From Molanna angustata (Eukaryota > Arthropoda > Insecta > Trichoptera > Molannidae), in assembly GCA_963576475.1 (NCBI GenBank), contig OY754979.1:24995034-25059033 (forward strand): DNA of 64,000 bases, in the 5' to 3' direction. Position numbers and translations under genes: made by a program. Below, piece after piece: positions 53,140-63,994 of the stretch (position 1 is the stretch's first letter; every line of letters begins with the position of its first letter). The notes beneath the pieces are model-generated. The model saw only the letters and a program-made list of their open reading frames with translations, was not told where the DNA came from and ran no database searches.

Positions 53140-54610
53140 CAGGACATAAGAGAGATGACATAAGGGTTAATGAATGTGCTACGTTGGACGGTATGTTACT
53201 TTGGCTTTTTAAGATAGAAATAATGAAACTCATAACTGTTTTGATGAGAGAAGAGGTATCTAGAGGAGGTTGCGTGTTTAGGTTGGGGGGAAGCCCGCAA
53301 CCGTTGACTGGGGAGGGGAGTTGGCCATTAGGGAACCAGGCTAGGTCTCTTTGGGCCGATTTGTCATATGCTGGAGGGGTAGGTATCTTCTTCTTTATCT
53401 GCTTGGTGACAGTCTGATGTTGAGCAACCCTTGACGGAGAAGCTTGAGAACAAGCCCGAGAGAGGGATGGCTGAATATTAGAAGTAGAGGGAAGATTCGT
53501 CGAGGAAGCAACAGCAGAGAAGGATGACTTCACAGAGGGGACGAGCTTCGATGCCTCCTGGAACGAGATGTTATTCTCAGCCATGAGGTGCTTGATAGAC
53601 TTCTGTCTGGCAAGTTCAGGGCAGCTTTGGCTAACAGCCGTGTGCTTCCCAGAGCAATGCAGGCAGGAGAAATCAGGTTCTTTAATCTGGCATTCATCAG
53701 CTAGATGGTTGCTGCCACATTTGAAACACCGTGGGGAAGATTTGCATTGCAATTTGGTGTGTCCAAATCTACAGCACTTCCAGCATTGGATGGTTGGAAA
53801 TTCGTACCTCTCTACTGACAAAGAGGTGTAGGAAATATAGACTTTGTCAGGAAGTCTTTGCCCGTCAACAGTAATGACTACCGTGCGAGAAGGCTTCCAG
53901 ACAACAGAGCCTGGGGAGGTATCCTTGTAATTGAGTCTCCTACATTTCAGGATTTTCCCAAAACAATATGGAGTCTCAATCTCTTGGCAGAGGATCTCAT
54001 TCGAGAATTCCTCCCCCACTGGAACACCTCTCACCAGGCCCATGCGGGAGACTTGATGGGTTGGGATGGATGAGACGAATTTGGGGTGGGTGCTATTTAG
54101 GAAGGAGTTGGCACTCATCATGGAATTAAATTCCAGACTAATTTTACTCCTACCAATTGACTTACAAGAGCCAATGACAATTCCCTTGATGGCAGTCTTT
54201 TTAAGTTGTCTTCCAAACTCTATGGCAGATATTGGAGACGAATCTAACGACGAAACATGGACCAAAAAAGGCCTTTGATCACTTTCGACATATCTATTTC
54301 TGGTGATCTTGGCAAAGTCTGAGTTATGTGGTAGTTTAGGAATATTTTGTTCAGAGAGAGGCGCAGATACAGGAGCAGGAGGCTTGGAAGGTGAAGCCTG
54401 GTCTGAATCACTGGAAGAGGCATGAATATTTTTGCGTTTGAGATTTTTTTTTTTAGTATGTACTGTGACAAACGTGCTAGGAGACGGAGGGTATGGCAGA
54501 TCAGGGATGGTGATCAAAGATCTATTGTCTGAATCAGTATCAGTCTCATTTGTGTAGGTAGAAATTAATTTGTCTGGAGGGTCCGGCGGATCAGGCGGTT
54601 TGTCCGCCAT
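53072..54610 (-). CDS. LINE ORF1: Gag-like RNA-binding protein with zinc knuckles
   Basis: An intact 512-codon frame. The N-terminus is Pro/Asp/Ser-rich and probably disordered (DKPPDPPDPPDK). A middle region (FLVHVSSLDSSPISAIEFGR through LVRGVPVGEEFSNEIL) resembles the RRM-like core of insect LINE ORF1 proteins. Three CCHC knuckles follow in tandem: CWKCCRFGHTKLQC, CFKCGSNHLADEC and CLHCSGKHTAVSQSC. The protein should bind the element RNA and form particles. It overlaps ORF2 by 68 bp, so ORF2 translation probably needs reinitiation or leaky scanning. Frame, length and spacing show no damage. Confidence 0.9.
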   Translation of the reverse strand: MADKPPDPPDPPDKLISTYTNETDTDSDNRSLITIPDLPYPPSPSTFVTVHTKKKNLKRKNIHASSSDSDQASPSKPPAPVSAPLSEQNIPKLPHNSDFAKITRNRYVESDQRPFLVHVSSLDSSPISAIEFGRQLKKTAIKGIVIGSCKSIGRSKISLEFNSMMSANSFLNSTHPKFVSSIPTHQVSRMGLVRGVPVGEEFSNEILCQEIETPYCFGKILKCRRLNYKDTSPGSVVWKPSRTVVITVDGQRLPDKVYISYTSLSVERYEFPTIQCWKCCRFGHTKLQCKSSPRCFKCGSNHLADECQIKEPDFSCLHCSGKHTAVSQSCPELARQKSIKHLMAENNISFQEASKLVPSVKSSFSAVASSTNLPSTSNIQPSLSRACSQASPSRVAQHQTVTKQIKKKIPTPPAYDKSAQRDLAWFPNGQLPSPVNGCGLPPNLNTQPPLDTSSLIKTVMSFIISILKSQSNIPSNVAHSLTLMSSLLCPDGSTSHYEDSSVELPEPQFQQN

Positions 54611-55600
54611 TGTTTAAATATTTAAAAAAAAAACAACTTAAAATATGGGACACTTACCCCAAACAATACAAATTTAACACTATTTAAAAAGAAAAAGTAA
54701 AAACAAAAGAACAAGAAACCAAAGAATGCCGAATGAGATGACAGTTATGCAAATGTGATGTTTATACAAGGTCAAATCCAGGCAGCACAGTCCGCAGCGA
54801 TGCACGCGTCCAGCTCCGACAAACACCCAAGCGGAAAAAAACCTGTCTAATCGAGGTGGCACTAGAGTATCGGCACAGCCGATTTCGACGACTTACTAGG
54901 CTCAGGGCGGTGGCCGCCCTTCGCCGCCCACTAGTTGGTTTGCCCGGCCAGCTATAGGGTGCAAGCCGTCGCTGTGACTCCTCCCCAGGAATTAAAACTT
55001 AAATTAAACCTTAAAACTACCTAATTACTAACTATAATTAAGACAGGATTCAGATTGGGATTGTGTATGAGAGAGAAGAGAAAAAAATATTTCAGTCAAG
55101 CTAAAATTTACTAAAATTTATGCACACAAGGAAATTACAAGCTAGGGAGACAATTCATCTATGTAAATGTTAGTACTTATACTAAGATCTTAATTTCTAC
55201 TTAAAAACTAGTTGTGTGCACACAACAAAAAAACACGATGAGAGTCTTTGAATAAAAAAACGTTGAAGTCGAAGTGTGAAGAAAAAAAAAAACAACAGGG
55301 CGGTATTGGCCTCCTGTGAGGCGGTGGCTGGTGACCCTCGTGGGCGGCCTCTCCAGAGGCGGCGACAATGATCCTCGATTTGCCTCTTACCACAGAGGCG
55401 GTGTGGGTGTCTCCTGGGCAGGGCCTCTTTTCCAAAAGAGGCGCTTGCCGTTGTCTTCTTGGCAGGGCGGGAAAAATGGCCCTCCAATTGAGTGGTGTGT
55501 AATGGACTCAGTGGACATACAAAATAATGTGAAAATAAAACCTGGTAGGTTGGCCTCTCTCCGTCCGCGGGACCTTGCCAGAGCGAGTCTGTAGTAGACC
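54611..55600 (-). other. 5' leader of the I-like LINE
   Basis: It is GC-richer than its surroundings and contains blocks such as CTCTCCAGAGGCGGCGAC, TTACCACAGAGGCGG and CTTTTCCAAAAGAGGCG (plus strand), short inverted or repeated GAGGC-type units. LINEs of this group carry internal promoters here; no specific promoter element was recognised. Open frames on both strands look spurious. Confidence 0.5.
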
Positions 55601-55742
55601 GTAACGACCGCGTATGTTCTGATATTAATATTAATGTCTGAAATGGGCCCCTTTCTTGCTGGCCTGACTCACTGTTTAAAACAAAAGTACTTTATGAAAA
55701 TCTATTTTTTCTGCGTCCTCGACGGTTGAGTATAATCGTTGG

Positions 55743-57036
55743 TAGGGTAGACTGGGTACGGTTGAAACAATTTAGCTTATATCGTCCATTGCATTGTCAT
55801 TAATGAGCCGACAGATGATGGATATATGCTAAATACAAGAGTGTATATCTGTCCTCTATTAGGCAGTTCCATTTTAGTACCTGATATATTATTTTTAATA
55901 TAAAATCATATTTAAAAAAAAAAGAATTTGTTTCAACCGTCCCCATACCAGGGGCGGTTGAAACAGTGATTGGGGTTAGTTGAAACACATACAAATAATA
56001 CAAAATAATATTATAACATGTTATATTTATTATTTATTTCAATTCTAATACTAATTATGGCACCGTTTAACAATATGAATCAGTTATGAATGTTTAGACT
56101 TAATATGTACCTACCAACAACTTAACAATATTTTTAATCAGCCTTCAATATTTTTGGTACACAACATAAAACAGATACGTCTATGAAAATACGACTACTT
56201 AACAATTATACACTATTTACGTACTTATTAAAAGAATAAAAATCGACAGAATTATTTTAAAATAAAATTTAGTAAAAAAAAATCTGAAAAAATTAAAATT
56301 AAATATTTCTGAAAACAATTGAATAGGCATTAGTCAATTGAAAACAATTGAATTGGCATTGGCATTAGCAAATGAATGAAAACAATTGAATTTGCATTGG
56401 CATTAGCAAAAATATTTACATAGATAGTTATAAATTTTAGTTTTGGAATCATTCAGACTCACAATTATTGTGGCAAACATAGCTAAGGCCACCGTCGCTT
56501 TTCGTAAAGAATCTCCTACTTTTACCTCCTCATAGGGGTTTTTGTACCTCGATAAATCGTCTTTTCCCCTTGAAGTCTTGCGCGTAGCCTAGGCATCTAG
56601 AAAGTATGAATATCAAATAAATATATTGTTTCAACCGTACCCACAAAAAATGTTTCAACCGTCCCCAACCTCCCATTACGTACAAATCTATTTATTATAA
56701 ACTATGACAATCATGTTAGATTAAAACTAATCAAGCTACCATATTCTACAAACTTTACTTCAAACACAAAAAAATATTCAATACTTTCACTTTAATATAA
56801 ACCACAATAATTGCAAAAATCTTGGAACAAAAATACTTACTTTTGCTTATCATTACACAATAGGGTCTCCTATAAAGAACTGCAGCGCGCGGGGATCAAA
56901 TCAACACTTAGATTCATGTTCGAACTTGTTGTCTGCTTCGTACGTCCCTTGACCCCCTCACCTTACCACGCACGGTTCGAGAGATATTAACTCTGTTTCA
57001 ACCGTCCTTTGTTTCAACCGTACCCAGTCTACCCTA
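55743..57036. mobile_element. Non-autonomous TIR element with internal CGGTTGAAAC motifs
   Basis: The ends are inverted: TAGGGTAGACTGGGTACGG then TTGAAACAA at 55743, reversed at 57036. The motif ACGGTTGAAACA or its reverse recurs inside (about 55925-55985, 56628-56668, 56995-57020). No transposase frame is present. A target duplication was not clear. A local direct repeat (AAAACAATTGAATTGGCATT and similar) lies at 56325-56410. Confidence 0.8.
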
Positions 57037-57239
57037 CTTGGTCTGTCTGGCGAGACCCGCGAACAAGAGAAGGGAGACTGTTTACTGTTGCGCTGACGAA
57101 ATCGGAATGATCCAGATCATCCCTTGCGGTCGCTAATATTGACCGGCGGTTTTCGTCCCGCCAGCTTCTTCCCCCTAGTCCCTCGACGGTCCCTGTGTTC
57201 CCGTACGGACGCACTGATTTTTTCGCGCCGAATTTCACG

Positions 57240-57570
57240 CACTATATTTTCTTTTTTTTGATTTTCATTACACATACACCTTTTTCTTTTCTTAATTTTT
57301 CGTTACACACACTTTTCTTTTCTTATCTTAATCTTCGTTACCTACTCTTTTTTCTTTTTCATATTAAATTTTCGTTACACACTTTTATTTTTCTTATCTT
57401 AATTTTATACATATACAAGTTTCCTTTTTTCGTCTTAATTTTATACATATAGGTATATATCTTTTTCCTTCTTATTATCTTTACTTTATACATATACATT
57501 TTTCCCTTTTTCATCTTACTTTTATACATATGCCTTTTCCTTCTTCTTATCTTAAGTTTATACATATACC
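57240..57570. repeat. Degenerate pyrimidine-rich minisatellite
   Basis: Units of roughly 45-50 bases of the type TTTTCTTATCTTAATTTTATACATATAC are repeated about seven times with variation in both sequence and spacing. On the plus strand almost every base is pyrimidine except for the ATACATATA blocks. The lysine-rich minus-strand frame across it is a by-product. Confidence 0.7.
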
Positions 57571-58480
57571 TTCTTATGGACTAGTTGCATGATAAGAGCA
57601 ACATAGAATTATGAGATCTCTATACAGTAATGTGTGCTTATAGGTAGGTATTTCCAACCCTGATTAACTATTACCCAACACACAAAATTATTTAAACAAT
57701 GATATGTTGTAGGAATCTGACATTATGGCACTATTTCATTCTCCATAATAATAATATTGTTTCCGTCAATTATATCGATAAAAAATCATCCTTTTATTTC
57801 TTTCTTTTGCCCTACCAATATTAATTACGTTCTATAACTATAAATACCCGTAGTTGCATTTTATTAAAAAAAACTCCCTCTTATTACCTCATGACTGTCC
57901 TAACTTCCTCCGACGCTTGGAGAAAACCAGATTCGAATTTTTCTCAGAGAGAAAATTCATTTTTCTACCTTTCAGCGCTATTCGCCCTCTGTATGTCGAG
58001 ACGCGAAGCTTTTCCCTGCAACCCCTAGCTTACTAATACCTCAGCTTACCGATCTGCATCAGAGTCCCGAACCAAAGCGCGAAAATATTCCCTACGGACC
58101 TAACTCACTTACTGTACTTCACTTATCTTCTCGTTTATTATTATTTATTTAATATTCTCCCCTCGCGACAAATTCCTCCCCCTTTTGGACTTTCCTCGGA
58201 TTATTTTCTTCGTGCCATCTATAGAGTTTCGCGCGCTGTCTCTGACCTTATGACAGTCGGTCGAGCAGAGCGCTTCCCGAAGCTGATCGAATTTATCACT
58301 AGATGTCTCCCCTAGTATTGAAACGAAAGCTCTCGTCTCCTCCGAGCGGGCTGGCTCATATCCGAGGTCCAAAAAAAATACCTATTCAAATCCGCCTTAT
58401 ACTGATAATAAACAGAATGGAAAACTCCGCTGTCCGTAACCACCAATTTATTTTATTTTATTTTATTTAATTAAGCACAG
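57571..58480. other. Non-coding stretch
   Basis: 58020-58370 is less AT-rich and has a 75-codon minus-strand frame (YEPARSEETRAFVSILG...) without recognised family; it could be part of an LTR or leader of a retroelement. A (TTTTA)n microsatellite lies at about 58442-58466. Confidence 0.35.
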
Positions 58481-58634
58481 ACACAGGCATGAATGCCCAA
58501 ATATTTCTGCGCATTATAGCTTATATATTATATGGGAAGTACATACGATCAGAGAATCACCTATCGCCTGATCTCGGATGTGGGTTATGTAAGAATTTTA
58601 CAACCGTGCTGAGTAGGTGGCGAGGGAGAATTCC

Positions 58635-58690
58635 GGCGTTCGGTTCTCCCTGCCTACCCAAGGTAACGCAATGACCGTTATGGTATCGCC
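58635..58690 (+). mobile_element. RTE-like LINE 3' tip
   Basis: CCGGCGTTCGGTTCTCCCTG, CCTACCC and GTTATGGTATCG resemble the ORF end and tail of the (GTAT)n-tailed family. Confidence 0.5.
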
Positions 58691-58969
58691 TGGTATTATT
58701 TACTTATTGTTATTTTCTATTTATTTACTAAAATCCTTTTTTCAAGTATAACAATAAGCATAATATAACTTTCTACCGTAGTAAATAAAATTATAAGTTA
58801 TACTATAATTAAGAAAAAGTTAAAGTATGTCATAAGTGTATACATTTATACCTATATTTTAATTTGTGGATTAGGCTACTCTACTAGGCTAAGCCTGTCC
58901 CAGAGTAACGTTATATAAATCAGTTCTATCATTTTAATTCGTCATAGGGTTAGTTATTTTTATCGACCA

Positions 58970-59165
58970 TGTAAACGATATTTTGAAAGATGGAAATGCA
59001 AGAAGTGTGAACCACAGACGAACATGTCTCAGACGATGTATGAATGTTGCTGAGGCGATGAATGTGTGTCAAGGTAGAAAAATGTGGCGTTCGGTTCTCT
59101 CTGCCTACCCCGTGAGGGACCTGGCGTGCTGGTCTGTAAGTATGTACGTAGGTATGTATGGATAG
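58970..59165 (+). mobile_element. RTE-like LINE 3' fragment, open frame
   Basis: Plus-strand frame: VNDILKDGNARSVNHRRTC, LRRCMNVAEAMNVCQGRKMW, RSVLSAYPVRDLAC, then a GTATGTACGTAGGTATGTAT tail. The stop before the tail is altered (TGCTGG instead of TGATGG). 5'-truncated. Confidence 0.78.
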
Positions 59166-59655
59166 TTAAAAGTTAAAACTCGTCTGTGTATACATAATAG
59201 GTCTTTTCTTTATTCGTATAATTTTCATAATCCTAGAACGTCGCTATTTGGTCTCTCTCAAATCAAGGTTATTGTGAATATCCTGGGGTATTATTCTAGG
59301 TATGCAACTAGGTACTTCAAAATTCTGTCTCAAAATTGATTCCTACGGAATGCGAGCGGACATGTTTTTTTTTACATGTTTTTATTTTGGTCGATACATG
59401 TTTTTTTTTTTTTATTATTAATACCAAAAATACAAAGTTACAAAATAAGTACAAGTAAAAATACATCAGTAAAATTACACTTAAAATTATTTCAAATATA
59501 TGGGCTGGTTTGTACCACCTCACTAGGCCAGGCCTGTTCTGAGGTGGTATACTATTTACATAATAATTAGTTACATAATATATGTTGTTATATTGTGCAG
59601 TCTATATTTCACTATGTTAGTCCTATGTGAGATTTGTTGTATACATAATATGTTG

Positions 59656-61130
59656 TTAAGGATTGACAATTTGCTGACAATAGTTAATCCCTTTATTATA
59701 TAGCCACGTATGAATTGTTAGTTTTAGTCTTGTTTTCTTCATTATTTGTATGTCTTTTATGTCTTTAACAACTAAATTTAGTATTTTTGGGGCCAAGTAT
59801 TGATAATGTCTATGTCCGTATGCAGTATTCGTCTTCGGAGTGATTAGTTGAAGTCTGTGTCTTGTATCGTGAGAATGTTGAGCAGTGATATGGTTTTCTT
59901 TATCGTTGTGAAAGTGTATTAGTATTTGTTTTACATAAAGTTGTGTTACAGTTAGTACGTTAAAGTCTTTAAATAGTTGAATGGTTGGGAAAATAAAAGT
60001 TTTTTTTGTAATTACTTTAATGAGAGCTTTTTGAGCTTTGAAGAGAGGATCCATATTTGTTTTAGCTGCACCTCCCCATCCAATCACTCTGTGAGAGATA
60101 ATGGATTGTGCTAAAGCATAATATATAGTTTTTAAAGTTTTTTGGTCCATTATATTACGAATGTTTTTGAATAAATATATAAGTTTTCTAATTTTTTTCG
60201 CAGTTGCGTTTATGTGTTCAGTCCATCTAAAGAAATTGTCAATGTAAATACCTAAGTATTTAATTTCCGCTGTCCTATTGAGAGTTTTGCAGGAGCAACT
60301 TTGACGTCGAGTACAATCGTGTATAGTCATGTTGCTGTCGAGCTTAGGTTGACGTCTAGGGTCTATACTAAAAGTCATGTACTTTGTTGTTTCAATATTT
60401 AGTGTCAGTAGATTAACGTCTAACCATTGTTTAATTTTATCAAGTCCGACAGAGGCCCTATTAAATACTCCTGTCCAAGAGTCAGATGTAAAAATTATAA
60501 CTGTGTCATCTGCATAACATGTCAAGTCCCCGTCGATATTTAATTGGTAAAGTGAGTTAATGTATAGTAGGAACAGAATCGGCCCAAGTGTGCTACCTTG
60601 AGGTACTCCGTACGATAATTGTCTGTTTGAGCTTATTTCAGAATCAATGTTTATTGAGTGAGTGTGATCAGTTATATATGTCTTAAACCAGTTATATGAC
60701 GTATCTTTTATACCAATATTCTCAATTTTCTTTAGTAGGATTTTATGAGATACCTTATCAAATGCTTTACTCAAATCAAGGAACACAGCAATGCAATTTT
60801 TGTTTTGGTCCACGTTTTTTGAAATGTGTTTCGTGACTTTCAAGATTGCGTCTTGTACCCCCATATTTTTCCGAAAACCAAATTGATTATTCGAGAGAAT
60901 TTTGTGTTTGTCCAAGTATTCTACTAGTTGATATTTAACAAGATTTTCAAGAACCTTTGATAAAACATTTAAGAGCGAGATTGGCCTATAATTCTATGGA
61001 CTCTGTTTGTCGCCGCATTTGTATATTGGGACAATATTGGCATATTTGAAATGATCGGGGAAGACACCACTAGAAATACTTACGATTACAAATATGGGTA
61101 AATGGGATAGCTATTTGTTGTTTTATTTGC
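59656..61130 (-). pseudogene. CR1/L2-like reverse transcriptase domain
   Basis: The open part starts after TAG at 60996-60994 (context KCGDKQSP-stop-NYRPISLLN) and runs to 59656. It shows NYRPISLLNVLSKVLE, NNQFGFRKNMGVQDAIL, AVFLDLSKAFDKVSH, YGVPQGSTLGPILFLLYIN, the catalytic LTCYADDTVII, and the thumb segment IKYLGIYIDNFFRWTEH, then WGGAAKTNMDPLFKAQKALI. There is no RNase H, consistent with the CR1/L2/Daphne group. One nonsense codon and the upstream insertion inactivate it. Confidence 0.85.
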
Positions 61131-61149
61131 TTGATTAGTTTAGTGTTTG

Positions 61150-61805
61150 GAGGTATGTAGGCTCACCAGAGTGCCAGAGTGGTCACTTGGGTTGGAAGCG
61201 TTTGCGCACCAGCTGAAGCTGATATGCAAACCTATAAATGCGGTGGTAAGGTCGGTCTGTTGGACGTGTAGGTATAACCTGTCTGTCCGCCTTTGGCTAC
61301 ATACAACCAAACGATATCTCACCTGCCTGGTTCGAACCTGGATACCGTCTGTTCGGAGAGTCCCGACAGCTGGGCTACAGATTGATCGACCAAGCAACTG
61401 CGATACCGTATACAATAGATTATTAAATATTAAATGCAACTCAGGTAGAAATGGATGACAGATTAAAAGATGCAACAGGAAATTGAACTTACTCTTTTAT
61501 TGGTATAGTTGTACAATGACGATTATTGATATAAGTAGATATAGACAATATTTAATTATTATAATATAAATTTAGAACGCGGACAATTTGAACGACGGCG
61601 AGCGATCGGGCAGCGTAAGGACAAGCCACGAGGTCTGGATGATCAGCGGAATGACCGGGAGCTCTGTGCTCCTCGTTATATAGGTGTTGAGCTGTGCATA
61701 CGGCGCAGGGCAAGATGGCGTCTGCTGGCGTAACGCAGCTCCGTAGCGCAATTGGTAATCGCGCCACAAGTGTCTAGTTTGTCGGGTCCGGTAGCGCAGT
61801 CGTTT
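61150..61805. mobile_element. Composite insertion inside the RT gene (LTR-like and tRNA-like parts)
   Basis: It separates the codons RLRN and the downstream RT fingers of the CR1-like ORF2. On minus, CCTATATAACGAGGAGCACA (about 61683-61664, TATA-like) is followed some 190 bases later by ACCAATAAAAGAGTAAG (about 61505-61489, poly(A)-signal-like), the layout of an LTR. Further along on minus, CAGGTTCGAACCAGG (about 61338-61324) after TTGGTCGATCAATCTGTAGC forms a tRNA-like A/B box pair. On plus, TAGCGCAATTGGTAATCGCG (61745-61764) is another A-box-like block. It may be a solo LTR, a SINE or both. Confidence 0.45.
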
Positions 61806-61899
61806 CTCAGTCTATGTATTTGGTTAATTATGTTTTTGGTCTGAAAAGGTGTCATTGTGAATGTATTGTATGTAGTAGTAGTGTTATTGAGTTTGTTAG

Positions 61900-63249
61900 C
61901 TAAGGATAGTTCATCGGTATTCCTTTTTGCTTCAAGAGTTGATGTGCTAAAGTCTGTCCTATGTCCGCAAAATAATTGTTTAGTGTCGTAGCTATTTCTG
62001 TTTTGTCAGTGATCTTCTTGTGATTATGTTCAATTGGTTTTAGTTTTACAGTTGTATTCCCACTTATATTGTTAATTTCTTTCACTGCTTTCCACAATGC
62101 TTTAGGATCTTCTTTGTTTTCTGCAATTTTTCGTCTGTAATATTCTTCTTTAGTCTGCTTCACTAATATTCTGCAAATGTTTCTATATTTTTTGTAGTAA
62201 GTTAGTAGTCTATGGTTGTTTGGAAATCTAGAGACCTGCATATGAAGTTTGTCGCGTTTATGCAGACTTTTCACAATATTACTGTTGATCCATGGGCGAA
62301 GTTTTTTGTTTTTATGGTTCAGCGTCCTAATCGTAGTGTGTTTGGTGACACATGTGTTTATTTGTTCGATGAACATTTTCATTGCATTGTTGACATCATT
62401 TTCGTTGAGGATATTTGTCCAAGATAAAGTATCAAGCTCAGATTTTATCGAATTATAATCTGTAAATTTGCGAGGGGTTAAGTTTTGTGGAGTAGATTTT
62501 TCGACATTATTTTTATTGACAAAAGCAGCTATCGTGGCGAAGTGGTCAGTCACTGTTGTGTTTATCACGGCTGCTGTGATTTTAAGTGTGGTCCTGGCAT
62601 ATATATGATCTATGCAGGATCGCGTAGAAGATGTTATTCTAGTGGGTAGATTTATGGGTGACAGAAAGCCATTACTTGCAAACAGGCATTCATATTCATC
62701 AGCTTGATGGTGTCTTCCTCCTATAATATTAATATTTAAGTCCCCTGCTATGATACAGTTTCTGTATCTATTTTGACTTCTCAGAGCTTCATTCAAGGAG
62801 TTTATAAACGGGGTTATATTGCTGTGCGAAGGGGAACGATAAATAGCAATTATAACTATTGAATCCAGACATTTGACGCATACGTTGTTTGCTTCCGTGA
62901 TAGTAATCAGTACCGACGTACCACTTAAATGATCCCTTATGTAAACAACAACCCCCTCAGAACGATTTTTATGGTGTTTTGAAGTAAACACATCGAAGCC
63001 GTGAATTCTTGGTGCTGTAAAGTCATCACTTATCCAGCATTCAGTAAGAATAATTATATCAAATTTAATCTTTATTTGTTCCAGTGAAACCAGTAGATTG
63101 TCAAAGTTTTTGGTAACGCTTCTGATGTTTTGGTTAAATATTTTGAAGTTATAATCCTCAGTAAAGTATGAAGCTGCCCTGGATGCGTCGACAATATTCA
63201 TCCTTTCCACATCAACTAAACTTTGCAACTCATCATCAATAAGAGCCAT
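61900..63249 (-). pseudogene. CR1/L2-like LINE ORF2, APE endonuclease region
   Basis: 449 codons from the ATG at 63249. The endonuclease motifs are present in order: FKIFNQNIRSVTKNFDNLL, IILTECWISDD (catalytic Glu), VVVYIRDHL, IAIYRSPSHSN, CIIAGDLNINI (Asp/Asn), CIDHIYAR and the terminal VTDHFATIAAF (Asp-His). A basic linker follows (KTHTTIRTLNHKNKKLRPW-like, EEYYRRKIAENKEDPKALWK). The frame then stops early because of a one-base shift near 61920: the next register continues TDELSLANKLNNTTT and QTKNIINQIHRLRN up to the insertion. Confidence 0.85.
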
Positions 63250-63430
63250 TTCTGTTTAAATTGAAAGTATGTATGTATTATGTAATAATCTGTACCAGCA
63301 AACAATTCTGAGGTCTCAATTTGTAGTAAAAGGTGAATACCATACCATACAAAGAATTTTTCAGGTTTTGAAATATCCATTTCAAAGGCGTAACAACGTG
63401 CATATCATCTTCGAATTAAAAGTCTTTATT

Positions 63431-63994
63431 TTAAAGCTCATCGAAGGTACGTTCATTTTTTATCTGTATAGTTTTAGATCCGTCTTCTTTACGAACAAAA
63501 ACTTTACCACCCTTTACCCTTACAAATGAGTATTTTTTTTCCTTTGCAGCACATTTTGCTTGATAAAGGAATCTCTTTGCTTGAGTGGTTAAGTCCTCTG
63601 ACGCATAAATCGGAATTCGCGGACCCGCTATTCCCAGACTGCTGGTGTTTAATTTGTCCTCCTTATCCAAACTCTTGTTATAGTTCTTTATTTCTTGTAT
63701 ATAATGGTCTCTTTGCCAAATATATTTGAATCTGAGGATTACAGGTTTCTTCTTATTGGGAAAAGCCTTACCTGACTCCCTATAAACAGAATCAATATTT
63801 ATTTTTGCTTTGTCTAAATTTACTAAATTATTCAAATTTGTTATAACCTCGTGTAAATTTTCTTCTACTGTTACTGGTATGCCTCTTATAGCTACATTAT
63901 AGTTTTTTGAATATCGTTCGTTGCTCTCAATTTTGTCCTCTAGATACAGCATCCGCTCCTCTAACTCCATGTTTTTCTTTTGCAATTTGTTCAT
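63431..63994 (-). CDS. LINE ORF1 (coiled coil plus RRM-like region), 5' end outside window
   Basis: At least 187 codons, ending at the stop at 63431 and starting beyond the window or at the ATG near its edge. The N-terminal part is coiled coil (LQKKNMELEERMLYLEDKIE), followed by SNERYSKNYNVAIRGIP, a junction typical of L1/CR1-type ORF1 proteins. Then come an RRM-like core (KKPVILRFKYIWQRDHYIQE) and a C-terminal domain (IYASEDLTTQAKRFLYQAKC, VRVKGGKVFVRKEDG). No zinc knuckle is seen. It would bind LINE RNA. ORF2 starts about 180 bases downstream of the stop. Confidence 0.75.
   Translation of the reverse strand: MNKLQKKNMELEERMLYLEDKIESNERYSKNYNVAIRGIPVTVEENLHEVITNLNNLVNLDKAKINIDSVYRESGKAFPNKKKPVILRFKYIWQRDHYIQEIKNYNKSLDKEDKLNTSSLGIAGPRIPIYASEDLTTQAKRFLYQAKCAAKEKKYSFVRVKGGKVFVRKEDGSKTIQIKNERTFDEL

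Larger units (their letters stand above)
49150..55600 (-). mobile_element. Near-intact I-clade-like LINE
   Basis: Reading on minus: a GC-rich 5' leader (about 55600-54611), ORF1 (54610-53072), ORF2 (53139-49429, overlapping ORF1 by 68 bp) and a 3' region to a (TGTA)n-rich stretch at about 49246-49200 that may be the tail. The two-ORF plan with RNase H at the end of ORF2 fits the I clade or close relatives. Exact termini and target duplication were not determined. The only coding defect seen is one stop in ORF2. Confidence 0.8.

Noticed and set aside
49450..54300. Many plus-strand frames of 60-130 codons
   Set aside because: All are antisense shadows of the I-like LINE ORF1 and ORF2.
57359..57565. 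Lysine-rich repetitive 68-codon frame on minus
   Set aside because: Direct translation of the pyrimidine-rich minisatellite; unit length varies and would not keep a frame in relatives.
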